In this document: positions 28,225 to 35,607 of the stretch, piece by piece
Layout of the letters: each line of letters starts with the position of its first letter
How positions within the stretch are numbered: the first letter of the stretch is position 1
DNA from: DALYJJ01 sp031969915
GTDB taxonomy: Bacteria > Acidobacteriota > Terriglobia > Bryobacterales > Bryobacteraceae
Direction: 5' to 3'
Length of the DNA stretch: 64,000 nt
Assembly: GCA_031969915.1 (NCBI GenBank)
Contig: DALYJJ010000015.1
Coordinates: forward strand, 1 to 64,000
Position numbers and translations under genes: made by a program
The notes under the pieces: model-generated
Told to the model about the DNA's origin: nothing
What the model saw: the letters and a program-made list of their open reading frames with translations, nothing else
Database searches by the model: none

Positions 28225-28264
28225 AGAGAGGGGGGCAATGCGATTCCTACACGTGTGTTTGTAA
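28225..28264 (+). promoter_or_regulatory. Strong Shine-Dalgarno with out-of-frame ATG overlapping the ArsR gene start
   Basis: AGAGAGGGGGG (28225-28235) stands ideally before ATG 28238. That ATG opens an eight-codon frame (MRFLHVCL, stop 28262-28264) out of frame with the regulator, whose best start is GTG 28255. If one G were added after the ATG, the reading would be MAIPTRVFVTKELAK, continuous with the regulator. Either a one-base error hides the true start or this is a translational leader. Confidence 0.5.
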
Positions 28265-28692
28265 CGAAGGAATTAGCGAAGCTGCTCGGTGTTCTGGCGC
28301 ACCCTCATCGGATCCGCATTATCGAAGAGTTGCGGAACCGTGAGATGGACGTCAATTCGCTCCAGCAGATCCTCGCCATCAGCCACTCCAGCGTCTCGCA
28401 GAATCTTTCGGTTCTGCGTTCTCACCGCCTCGTTCAGGAGCGGCGCGCTGGAAGGCACGTAATTTACTCTCTGTGTCAGCCCAAACTGGCGGGCTGGTTA
28501 ACAGAAGGCCTGCAGTTCCTGGAAGGCGAACTGGCGATGCAGGGTGAGATGAGAGAGGCCGTGGAGACAGCACGGCAAATGTGGACGGATCCGCACCAAG
28601 CGAAGCCGGCTGGGAAAACCGGTAACGGAAGTGTGCATCCGCCCATGCGCAAGAACGGCTACGACGACGATTCGACGGGCTTCACCAACTAG
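28255..28692 (+). CDS. ArsR-family winged-helix transcriptional regulator
   Basis: 145 residues. HTH region: LAKLLGVLAHPHRIRIIEELRNREMDVNSLQQILAISHSSVSQNLSVLRSHRLVQERRAGRHVIYSL, the standard ArsR arrangement with the recognition helix in SHSSVSQNLSVLR. No metal-binding cysteine motif is present in that helix, so a metal sensor of the ArsR/SmtB type is not indicated. The C-terminal 50 residues are polar and probably disordered. Start GTG 28255 is the best in-frame codon but has no good ribosome-binding site. It stands divergently to the TolC/HlyD/ABC operon and probably controls it (inference). The 3' end overlaps rsmI by 4 bp. Confidence 0.88.
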   Translation: MFVTKELAKLLGVLAHPHRIRIIEELRNREMDVNSLQQILAISHSSVSQNLSVLRSHRLVQERRAGRHVIYSLCQPKLAGWLTEGLQFLEGELAMQGEMREAVETARQMWTDPHQAKPAGKTGNGSVHPPMRKNGYDDDSTGFTN

Positions 28693-29510
28693 GGGTCCTG
28701 TTCGAGTTCCGTGTAAGCATCGCGTTTCGAAATACCGCGCAGTCGAGCCGCCTGTTTGATGGCGGCCATGCGAGGTGTGCCCGCTCGCATTAGTTCATCC
28801 ACGAGTTCGCGGGTTGTGCGGGGATCCGCGGGCCGTTCTCCCTTTCCTATCAACAGTGTAAGCTCCCCTTTCAAGGCTGGCCGCCGGGCCAGTTCCTGCC
28901 GGACGGCATCGGCATTTCCGCGCAGGAGTTCTTCGTGCAGCTTGGTGAGTTCGCGCGCCACGACGGTGGGCCGATCTCCCAGGATCGCCACGATGTCACC
29001 AAGGGCCTCCAGGATGCGGTGGGGGGCCTCATAGAAGATCAGGGTCGTTTCCTCGTCCGCGAGCAACTCCAAGTGCCTGCGCCGCTGAGACTGCTTGGGT
29101 GGCAGGAACCCGCAGAACCGGAATTCATCGGTAGGCAGTCCCGAGGCCGACAGAGCGGCGAGCGCCGCCGAGGGGCCCGGAATGGGGATGACTCTGAATT
29201 CGGCGGCAATCGCCTGATGAATGAGACGGTAGCCGGGGTCGGAGACCAGTGGCGTGCCGGCGTCGGAGATCAGCGCGACGGATTCACCGCCGGCCAGGCG
29301 TTCGACCAGTTCGGCCGCGCGGGCGGCCTCGTTGTGGTCGTGGTAGCTAATCAGGGGCTTGCGGATTCCGTAGTGGTCCAGGAGCTTGTGGCTCTCGCGG
29401 GTGTCCTCGCAGGCGATGAGGTCGACTTCCCGGAGAATGCGCACGGCGCGGTAGGTGATGTCCTCCAGGTTGCCGATGGGCGTCGCCACGACGTAGAGCG
29501 TTCCGGCCAT
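28689..29510 (-). CDS. rsmI: 16S rRNA (cytidine1402-2'-O)-methyltransferase RsmI
   Basis: 273 residues, the usual length. It 2'-O-methylates C1402 of 16S rRNA with SAM in the ribosomal P site region. Family motifs are all present: GTLYVVATPIGNLEDITYRA at the N-terminus, CEDTRESHKLLDHY, ALISDAGTPLVSDPGYRL, PIPGPSAALAALSASGLPTDEF, FCGFLPPKQ and FYEAPHRILEALGDI. ATG 29510 gives the canonical MAGTLYVV start. It is transcribed away from the JAMM-like gene across an 83-bp intergenic region. Confidence 0.97.
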   Translation of the reverse strand: MAGTLYVVATPIGNLEDITYRAVRILREVDLIACEDTRESHKLLDHYGIRKPLISYHDHNEAARAAELVERLAGGESVALISDAGTPLVSDPGYRLIHQAIAAEFRVIPIPGPSAALAALSASGLPTDEFRFCGFLPPKQSQRRRHLELLADEETTLIFYEAPHRILEALGDIVAILGDRPTVVARELTKLHEELLRGNADAVRQELARRPALKGELTLLIGKGERPADPRTTRELVDELMRAGTPRMAAIKQAARLRGISKRDAYTELEQDP

Positions 29511-29511
29511 A

Positions 29512-29573
29512 GTTCGTTTTCAGTATCTCCCAGCGAGACTTAGGGAGACATAAAGCATTTACCCGAAACGAAC
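29512..29573. repeat. Nested inverted repeats in the rsmI/JAMM-like divergent region
   Basis: Outer arms GTTCGTTT (29512-29519) and AAACGAAC (29566-29573) are perfect inverted copies; inside them TCTCCC (29526-29531) pairs with GGGAGA (29543-29548). The arms flank the region that must hold both divergent promoters, so a shared operator is plausible. No T-tract, so not a terminator. Confidence 0.45.
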
Positions 29574-29593
29574 GATAGTAGCTACGATAGGCA

Positions 29594-30736
29594 ATGACGG
29601 TGGCCACCTCAACCCATTACCTGTGGCAGCCGGCGGGCAGCCGGGTCACGGTCCTGTTGAACTACGACCTAGTGGACCGGCTCCTGGTGGACGTCACGCG
29701 GGCGTTCGCCGCTGTACCTCGGCGGGGAGCGGAAGTCGGCGGGCTTCTGCTCGGCTCGATCGACCGATCGAGCGGCGCGGTAGAGATTACGATCGAGGAT
29801 TACGAACCGGTTCCCATCGTTTACGAGAAGGGACCTTCGTACCTTCTGAACGGAGAAGAAGAGAGGCGCTTCGCGGAGGCGGCGGCGGAATGGAGCGGGC
29901 TGACGGGCCAGCGGGTCCATGTGGTCGGCTACTTCCGGAGTCACACGCGCGAGGGGCTGGGCCTTTCCCCGGAAGACCTTGGGCTGATCGACCGGCACAT
30001 TCCGGGCGACTCGCCGGTGGCCTTGATCATCAAGCCGTTTGCGGCACGCATACCGACGGCTGGCTTTTTCGTGCGGGTGGACGGAGAGTTCCAGTCCGAT
30101 AGCATGCACGAATTTCCATTCCGCCGGAAGGAGCTGGGCGGAGGTCTGGCGGGCCGCGCGGAACGGCCATGGAGAGAAGAGGAGAGCGAGCCGGAGGCTC
30201 CCCGGCCGGCGGCGGCGCCCGCGCCCGCTCCGGCGATTTGGGCTCCTGCTGAGGATCCGCCGGCGGTGGATCCGGCGGTGCCGGTGGCGGCGCTGGAGGC
30301 ACCCAATCGCCGTCGACCGCAAGGCCCCTGGTTGTGGGTTCCCTTGTCGCTCCTGTTTCTGCTGGTGGGCGTATTCATCGGGATTCAGGTGGCGCTGACG
30401 TTCTACGGCGTTCCGGCGCAGAGCGCCGACGTGGGGATCCAAGCGATTTCCCTAGGCTTGGTCGCGGACCCCTCGGGCCGCAATCTGCACGTGCGCTGGA
30501 ACCGGGAATCGCGGCCGATTCTGGAGGCCAGCCGGGGGGCGCTGATCATCCAGGACGGATCATTCAGCAAGACGGTGGAACTGGACGCGGGGCAACTGCA
30601 GAACGGAAGCGTCATCTACCGGCCGCTGGCCGAGCGGATCCGGTTCCGCCTGGAGGTCTATCCGCGGGACACCCTGACCATCAGTGAGACCGTCGAGGCA
30701 AAGGCAAGTCCGGCGCCAGCGGAAGGCGGCCGGTAA
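29594..30736 (+). CDS. Membrane-anchored JAMM/MPN-fold protein with altered metal motif
   Basis: 380 residues. The N-terminal domain (about 15-165) fits the JAB1/MPN fold: GAEVGGLLLGS with the catalytic-position Glu47, then GYFRSHTREGLGLSPEDL, i.e. His117-x7-Ser125-x2-Asp128. The first His of the HxH zinc pair is Arg115 (RSH), so metal binding is probably impaired. A Pro/Ala-rich linker (about 195-235), one transmembrane helix (about 245-270, LWVPLSLLFLLVGVFIGI) and a beta-rich extracytoplasmic domain (about 285-365) follow. The MPN domain would be cytoplasmic. Active JAMM proteases cleave ubiquitin-like or sulfur-carrier tails; here a binding or scaffold role is more likely (inference). The 3' end overlaps the convergent YihY-type gene by 56 bp. 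Confidence 0.7.
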   Translation: MTVATSTHYLWQPAGSRVTVLLNYDLVDRLLVDVTRAFAAVPRRGAEVGGLLLGSIDRSSGAVEITIEDYEPVPIVYEKGPSYLLNGEEERRFAEAAAEWSGLTGQRVHVVGYFRSHTREGLGLSPEDLGLIDRHIPGDSPVALIIKPFAARIPTAGFFVRVDGEFQSDSMHEFPFRRKELGGGLAGRAERPWREEESEPEAPRPAAAPAPAPAIWAPAEDPPAVDPAVPVAALEAPNRRRPQGPWLWVPLSLLFLLVGVFIGIQVALTFYGVPAQSADVGIQAISLGLVADPSGRNLHVRWNRESRPILEASRGALIIQDGSFSKTVELDAGQLQNGSVIYRPLAERIRFRLEVYPRDTLTISETVEAKASPAPAEGGR

Positions 30737-31568
30737 TCGCGGGGTTGTTGCGCGCGGCCCATTCCGCGCCGGCGAGCACGATCATCGACGCCAGGAAGCT
30801 CCAGAGCACGATGGTCACGGAATTGACGAAGGGCCCATACTCGCCCTGCAATTTGAGCCGCAGCCATGGCCAGGTGAGCAGGTTGACGTACTTCAGGATC
30901 TCCAACGCGAGTCCGACCACGACACTCACCGGCACCAGCGCGCGCCAGGGGATTCGGCGATTCGGAAGCAGCCAGTAGACGAGGAACAGGATCAGGATGG
31001 TCATCGGAACCGCGGCCGCCTTGAAGACCATGAGCGTGATCACGCCGACTACTTCGGCATCCGTGCCCAGCGCCTTCTGCCAGAGGTCCTGGTTAAAGGC
31101 GGTGAGCACCGTGGAGACCGTGATCAACGCACCGCACGCGAAGATGAGCGCCATGCTGATCAACTGGTTCTTGAAGAAGCTGCGGTTCTCGCGGATGCCC
31201 CAGGCCCGGTTCAGCGCCACCTCGAGCGGCTCAAAGATGCCATTGGCGGTGAACAGGAGCAGGAACAAACTCGCGATCTGAAAGGGGCCACGCTTCATTA
31301 CGGTGGCGTTGAGGTTGCGCCGGAGGAATTCGCCCACCTCACCCGGAAAGTAGTCGCCGAGGGCAAGGTAGATGGCCTGTTCCGCGGCGCGCCATTCGAA
31401 GACGTACCGGCAGAGCGACAGGAGAACGATGAGAAACGGAAAGAACGACAGCAGGACGTTGGCCGCAATCGAGAAACCGTAGACGTGAACCTCGGTTTCC
31501 ATCCAGTAGGTGACCGTCGGGCGGCACACCTCCACCGTTCGCTGGACGGGCGGCGGGAGCTTTTTCAA
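30681..31568 (-). CDS. YihY/BrkB-family inner-membrane protein
   Basis: 295 residues with about six transmembrane helices. Family features include YGFSIAANVLLSFFPFLIVLLSL near the N-terminus, NGIFEPLEVALNRAWGIRENRSFFKNQ in the middle, and YGPFVNSVTIVLWSFLASMIVLAGAEWAAR before the C-terminus. Members are poorly characterised; the old RNase BN assignment is not supported. The 3' end overlaps the JAMM-like gene. ATG 31568 gives the standard N-terminus. Confidence 0.9.
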   Translation of the reverse strand: MKKLPPPVQRTVEVCRPTVTYWMETEVHVYGFSIAANVLLSFFPFLIVLLSLCRYVFEWRAAEQAIYLALGDYFPGEVGEFLRRNLNATVMKRGPFQIASLFLLLFTANGIFEPLEVALNRAWGIRENRSFFKNQLISMALIFACGALITVSTVLTAFNQDLWQKALGTDAEVVGVITLMVFKAAAVPMTILILFLVYWLLPNRRIPWRALVPVSVVVGLALEILKYVNLLTWPWLRLKLQGEYGPFVNSVTIVLWSFLASMIVLAGAEWAARNNPAITGRLPLAPDLPLPRRSH

Positions 31569-31594
31569 ACGTCCAGTTTAGCAGCCGGACTCGA

Positions 31595-31897
31595 TCAGGC
31601 CGCGGCGTTCAGCCGTGCTTTCGGCTCGCGCAGGCCGTGAAACCGGTACCCCACGCCGAACACGGTTTCGATGCACGGATAACCGACTTTCATCCGCACA
31701 CGGCGGACGTGAACATCCAGCGTGCGGGTGCGGCATTCATTGCTGTAGTTCCAGATGCGGCCCATAAGTTCTTCGCGACTGAGGATCTCGCCTTTATGGG
31801 CCACCAGGGCGGCGAGGAGTTCGAACTCCTTTCGGGTTAGGGTCAGCCGGCGGCCGTCTACCCTCGCTTCACCCCGTGCGTTGTCGATCTCAAGCAT
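31595..31897 (-). CDS. Stand-alone OmpR/PhoB-type winged-helix DNA-binding domain
   Basis: 100 residues, only a Trans_reg_C effector domain: LTLTRKEFELLAALVAHKGEILSREELMGRIW, then CRTRTLDVHVRRVRMKVG and ETVFGVGYRFHG. No receiver domain precedes it; upstream in-frame sequence overlaps the antisense of the next gene and is not protein-like, so ATG 31897 is chosen. Without a phospho-acceptor it must act constitutively or be controlled by expression. A hairpin covers its ribosome-binding site and an 11-bp tandem repeat lies upstream, both suggesting autoregulation (inference). Confidence 0.85.
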   Translation of the reverse strand: MLEIDNARGEARVDGRRLTLTRKEFELLAALVAHKGEILSREELMGRIWNYSNECRTRTLDVHVRRVRMKVGYPCIETVFGVGYRFHGLREPKARLNAAA

Positions 31898-31901
31898 TGA
31901 C

Positions 31902-31917
31902 CAAACCCCCTGGTTTG
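31902..31917 (-). promoter_or_regulatory. Hairpin over the ribosome-binding site of the winged-helix gene
   Basis: CAAACC (31902-31907) and GGTTTG (31912-31917) form a perfect 6-bp stem with a 4-base loop. On the minus-strand mRNA it contains the G-rich Shine-Dalgarno and ends 4 bases before the ATG at 31897. It could limit translation or serve as an operator. Confidence 0.5.
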
Positions 31918-31954
31918 CGATGGTAAGGGGAGGGGCCCCGGGAGGTCGTAGAGA

Positions 31955-31976
31955 ACTTGTAAAAGACTTGTAAAAG
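31955..31976. repeat. 11-bp tandem direct repeat, PhoB/OmpR-box-like
   Basis: ACTTGTAAAAG occurs twice in perfect tandem (31955-31965 and 31966-31976), directly after the stop of the FxLYD-like gene and 58 bp upstream of the winged-helix gene. An 11-bp period with half-site plus A-rich spacer is the arrangement bound head-to-tail by PhoB/OmpR effector domains. Confidence 0.65.
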
Positions 31977-32369
31977 CTACTCGATCGGGCGCGGCGTGAC
32001 AGGTTCCACGCGCAGATCGCGGCGGGCCGAGTCGGTGGCCTGAATGCGAAAGTGAACGGCGCGGGCCTCGTCGGTGGCTTCGACGTGGAAGACCGCGTCG
32101 CCCTCGGGGTCAAGCACCGGTTCGTCGACCTCGCCGTGCTTGGTGGCGATCACTTTCCCGTTGGCTTCCAGGAGTTCGAACAGCAGCATCAGCTTCTTGA
32201 GGGGCTTCGAACTGGTGTTCCGCACGCGGCCTTCGATGGCGATCTTGCCGCCCGTGCGCTGCGCCGCCGCTTCCACCACGGTGACATCGGGCGGCTTGCC
32301 GGTCTTGCGTTTATCCTGCGCGAAACACAACAATGAACCGAGCAGGACCCAGAGACAAACGAACCTCAT
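31977..32369 (-). CDS. Small exported FxLYD-like domain protein
   Basis: 130 residues with a signal peptide (CLWVLLGSLLCFAQ). The mature part has the FxLYD-type pattern: GGKIAIEGRVRNTSSKPLKKLMLLFELLEANGKVIATKHGEVDEPVLDPEGDAVFHVEATD. Such domains are small beta-sandwiches often found in envelope proteins. It lies upstream of the winged-helix gene in the same direction, with 79 bp holding a tandem repeat between. Function unknown. Confidence 0.7.
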   Translation of the reverse strand: MRFVCLWVLLGSLLCFAQDKRKTGKPPDVTVVEAAAQRTGGKIAIEGRVRNTSSKPLKKLMLLFELLEANGKVIATKHGEVDEPVLDPEGDAVFHVEATDEARAVHFRIQATDSARRDLRVEPVTPRPIE

Positions 32370-32402
32370 TGCAGTTCAGTCTAGCAGGGAGACAGCAAAA
32401 CC

Positions 32403-33503
32403 ATGAACAGACGGCAGTGGCTGGCGGGGACGGCGGCGACGGCGGCGATGGCAGCGCAAGCGAGCGCCCAAGGACCGAAGAACGTCGTGATATCGAGCGC
32501 CAACGGTCTGCGGGCGTGCGCCCGGGCGATGGAGACGATCGCCAAAGGCGGCGACACGCTGGACGCGGTGATCGCAGGCGTAAACATCAACGAGGAAGAC
32601 CCCGCGGACAACTCGGTCGGCTATGGAGGGCTGCCCAACGAAGAGGGCGTGGTGGAGTTGGACGCCAGCGTGATGCACGGCCCGACTCGGCGCGCCGGAT
32701 CAGTGGCGGCGCTGCGCAATATCAAGTACCCGTCGAAGGTCGCCAAGATGGTGATGGAGCGCACCGATCACATCATGCTGGTGGGCGAGGGAGCGCTGCG
32801 CTTCGCCCGCGCGATGGGCGTCAAGGAAGAGAACCTGCTGACGGAAGAATCGCGCCTGGCGTGGCTGGTATGGAAGCAGACGCTGCGGGACCGCGACGGC
32901 CACAGCAACTGGAGCGACGGGCTGGACACGCCGCCCGCGAAGAAGACGGGCCGATTGAAAGAGCAGTTTCCGGAGGCGAGCGAGGAGTTGCTGGCCTGGG
33001 CGCTTGAAGTGGCGACACATCCGCCGACGGGCACCATCAATTGCCTGGCGCTGAACGCCAAGGGGGAGATGTCGGGGGTGACGACGACCAGCGGGTTGTC
33101 CTGGAAGATCCCGGGGCGGGTGGGCGATTCGCCGATCATCGGCGCCGGCCTGTACGTCGATCAGGAAGTGGGCGGCGCGGGCTCAACCGGACGTGGGGAA
33201 GAGAACATCCGCGTGGCCGGCGCGCACACCATCGTCGAGAACATGCGGCACGGGATGGCGCCGAAGGAAGCGTGTCTGGACGCGTTGAAGCGGATCTCGC
33301 GGAACTACGACCACGATCAGGCCCGGCTGACGAAGTTCGACATTGTGTTCTACGCGCTGCGCAAGGACGGCGTCTACGGTTCGGCGTCGCTCTGGAGCGG
33401 CCGGCAGCGGCAAGCCGCCGCGGTGTCGACACGCAAGTTCGCGGTGAACGACGGCGGGGCGAGCCGGCTGGAGGACTGCGCGTTCCTATACGAGCGGAAG
33501 TAG
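32403..33503 (+). CDS. N4-glycosylasparaginase/isoaspartyl-peptidase-type Ntn hydrolase
   Basis: 366 residues. It starts with a Tat-type signal (MNRRQWLAGTAATAAMAAQASA). The Ntn-hydrolase family (type 2 asparaginase/glycosylasparaginase) is clear from ETIAKGGDTLDAVIAGVNINEEDPADNSVGYGGLPNEEG and from the autocleavage site HPPTGTINCLAL, where Thr would become the N-terminal nucleophile. GVTTTSGLSWKIPGRVGDSP follows, a hallmark of the glycosylasparaginase branch. It should hydrolyse the GlcNAc-Asn bond or related beta-aspartyl amides in the periplasm. It is convergent with serB (17 bp apart). Confidence 0.9.
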   Translation: MNRRQWLAGTAATAAMAAQASAQGPKNVVISSANGLRACARAMETIAKGGDTLDAVIAGVNINEEDPADNSVGYGGLPNEEGVVELDASVMHGPTRRAGSVAALRNIKYPSKVAKMVMERTDHIMLVGEGALRFARAMGVKEENLLTEESRLAWLVWKQTLRDRDGHSNWSDGLDTPPAKKTGRLKEQFPEASEELLAWALEVATHPPTGTINCLALNAKGEMSGVTTTSGLSWKIPGRVGDSPIIGAGLYVDQEVGGAGSTGRGEENIRVAGAHTIVENMRHGMAPKEACLDALKRISRNYDHDQARLTKFDIVFYALRKDGVYGSASLWSGRQRQAAAVSTRKFAVNDGGASRLEDCAFLYERK

Positions 33504-33520
33504 GCCCGCGGGCTGCGAGG

Positions 33521-34741
33521 TCAGCTCCAACTGGCGGCTTCGCGTTCGCGCACGCCGAGCAGGAAGAGAATGCCGTCCAGGCCGAGTGTAGAAATCGACT
33601 GGCGGGCGGACTGGCGCACCACCGGCTTCGCGCGGAAGGCGATGCCGAGACCCGCGAGTTTCAACATAGGCAGGTCATTGGCGCCGTCGCCGACGGCGAT
33701 GACCTGTTCCATGCTGAGGTTTTCCTGATCGGCAATCTCCGCGAGCAGCGCGGCCTTGCGCGCGCCGTCGACGATCGGGGGAATCACCTCGCCGGTGACG
33801 GCACCGTCGCGGACGTCGAGTTGGTTGGCGTGCAGGAAATCAATGCCCAGGCGCCGCTGCAACTCACGGCCGACGAACGTGAAACCGCCCGATAGGATCG
33901 CCATCTTGTAGCCCAGCCGCTTGAGCGTGGACGTCAGCCTCTCCGCGCCGTCCATCAGGGGGACAGTGTCGACCACCGTTTGGAGCGCGGATTCGGGTAG
34001 CCCCTTCAGGAGCGAGACGCGTTGGCGGAAGCTCTGCTGGAAATCGAGTTCGCCGCGCATGGCGGCCTCGGTGATCTTCGCCACCTGCTCGCCGGCGCCC
34101 GCCAGGCGAGCGAGTTCGTCGATGACTTCGGTCTGAATCAGCGTCGAGTCCATGTCGAAAGCCACCAGGCGGCGGTTGCGGCGATAGACGTTGTCGTGCT
34201 GGAAGGCGATATCGATGCCCTGCTGGGAGGTGAGATCGAGCAGGTCGGCGCGCATGGCCGCTTCGTCGGGGGTCTCGCCCGAGGCGGCGAGTTCGATGGA
34301 GACGGGACGGGACGCACCGTCGCCGAGGGGCGTGCGGCCGGAGAGACGGTCGATGCGGTCGATGTTGAGGCCGGCGCGGGCGATGGCGCCGCTGACGCCG
34401 GCCAGGTGCTGCGCGGTGATCGACGGCCCGAGCACGGTGATGATGTAACGGCGCTTGCCCTGGGCGCCGACCCAGGCGTCGTACTCGTCGCGGGTGATGG
34501 CGGTGAAGCGAACCTGGACGCCGAGTTCGTGCGCCCGCAGCAGCAGGTTGGTGAGGAGCGGCGAGGAGCGGGTCTCCTCGGTGAGTTCGATGAGCAGGCC
34601 AAGGGCGAGGGCGTTGTGGATGACGGCCTGTCCGATGTCGAGCACGCGCACGCCGCCCTCAGCGAGGATGCTGGTGAGGGCGTGCGTGACGCCCGAGCGG
34701 TCCTGTCCGCTGATGTCGATTCTGAGAACCTGGGAACTCAT
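33521..34741 (-). CDS. serB: Phosphoserine phosphatase SerB with N-terminal ACT-like region
   Basis: 406 residues. The N-terminal half (1-190) holds two ACT-like modules (VLRIDISGQDRSGVTHALTSIL; YIITVLGPSITAQHLAGVSGAI). The HAD phosphatase half has motif I DMDSTLIQTEVIDELA, the substrate region FQQSFRQRVSLLKGLPE, motif II ILSGGF, Lys in RKAALL and motif IV AVGDGANDLPMLKLAGLGIAF. It dephosphorylates phosphoserine in the last step of serine synthesis. ATG 34741 overlaps the transglutaminase stop as ATGA, so it is the last gene of an operon that otherwise encodes an amidoligase-type system; that placement is unusual. Confidence 0.94.
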   Translation of the reverse strand: MSSQVLRIDISGQDRSGVTHALTSILAEGGVRVLDIGQAVIHNALALGLLIELTEETRSSPLLTNLLLRAHELGVQVRFTAITRDEYDAWVGAQGKRRYIITVLGPSITAQHLAGVSGAIARAGLNIDRIDRLSGRTPLGDGASRPVSIELAASGETPDEAAMRADLLDLTSQQGIDIAFQHDNVYRRNRRLVAFDMDSTLIQTEVIDELARLAGAGEQVAKITEAAMRGELDFQQSFRQRVSLLKGLPESALQTVVDTVPLMDGAERLTSTLKRLGYKMAILSGGFTFVGRELQRRLGIDFLHANQLDVRDGAVTGEVIPPIVDGARKAALLAEIADQENLSMEQVIAVGDGANDLPMLKLAGLGIAFRAKPVVRQSARQSISTLGLDGILFLLGVREREAASWS

Positions 34742-35607
34742 GTCAAAGAGACTTCGGGGAGCACCTTGACGGTGACCTTGATGGAGTGTTCGCCGCCTCC
34801 GAGGGCCACGCCGCGAGCGGGAGTGACGTCCCCATAGTCGCGGCCCCATGCCACCGTGAGGTGGCCGCCGGCGGGCACAACATCGTTCGTGGGATCAATA
34901 TCGAACCAGCCCAAGCCGGGGCAATAAACGCTCACCCAGGCATGAGAGCCTTCCGATCCGACCACCTTGGGATTGCTGCGGAGGTAGCCGCTGACGTAAC
35001 GGGCCGGGAGGCCCAGGGCGCGCAGGGCGGCGATCATCACGTGCGCGAAATCCTGGCATACGCCGCGGCGGGCGGTGAGAACTTCCTCCGCGGGCGTGGC
35101 GATGGTGGTGGCGTGTGGCGTGTAGCGAAATCCGGAATGGATCCGGCGCGAGAGGTCGGTGACGCCTTCGAGAAGAGGCCGTCGAGCGGGGAACGAAGGC
35201 CGGCAGAACTCGGCGAAGCTGGCGCCTGGCTTGACGTACTCGGAAGCGAAAACGAACTGGTAGGCGTCGAGCGACTCGGCGTCGCCGTGACGCTGCACGT
35301 GATCGCGGACGTCTTCCCAGGCGGGCGAGAGCTGCGGCAGGGGCGGCTCGGGAGGGGCCACCTCGACCACGCTCGTGCCGGTGATGGTGAGCGTCTTGTG
35401 GGGCTCGATGACGGTGAAGAAGACGACGTCGTTGCCGTAGTAGTCCTTACGCTCGGAGACGATCTCCGGCTCCGGTGAGATGGTGAGTTCGTGGTGGGCA
35501 ATGGACTGGTGGGAGCCGTTGCGGGGGCGAAGGCGCACTTCGTTGTGGCACAGCGACACGGGTTCGCTGTAGGTGTAGGCCGTTTCGTGGATGGCGCGGA
35601 AAATCAT
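34738..35607 (-). CDS. Transglutaminase-like cysteine protease family protein
   Basis: 289 residues with the bacterial transglutaminase N-terminal beta domain (FRAIHETAYTYSEPVSLCHNEVRLRPR). The catalytic core has Cys in ARRGVCQDFAHVMIAALRALG, His in GSHAWVSVYCPGLGWF and Asp in DIDPTNDVV. These cytoplasmic proteins recur next to permuted ATP-grasp and alpha-E proteins and are thought to cleave or transfer the amide bonds made by that ligase. Both ends overlap neighbours by ATGA. Confidence 0.93.
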   Translation of the reverse strand: MIFRAIHETAYTYSEPVSLCHNEVRLRPRNGSHQSIAHHELTISPEPEIVSERKDYYGNDVVFFTVIEPHKTLTITGTSVVEVAPPEPPLPQLSPAWEDVRDHVQRHGDAESLDAYQFVFASEYVKPGASFAEFCRPSFPARRPLLEGVTDLSRRIHSGFRYTPHATTIATPAEEVLTARRGVCQDFAHVMIAALRALGLPARYVSGYLRSNPKVVGSEGSHAWVSVYCPGLGWFDIDPTNDVVPAGGHLTVAWGRDYGDVTPARGVALGGGEHSIKVTVKVLPEVSLT

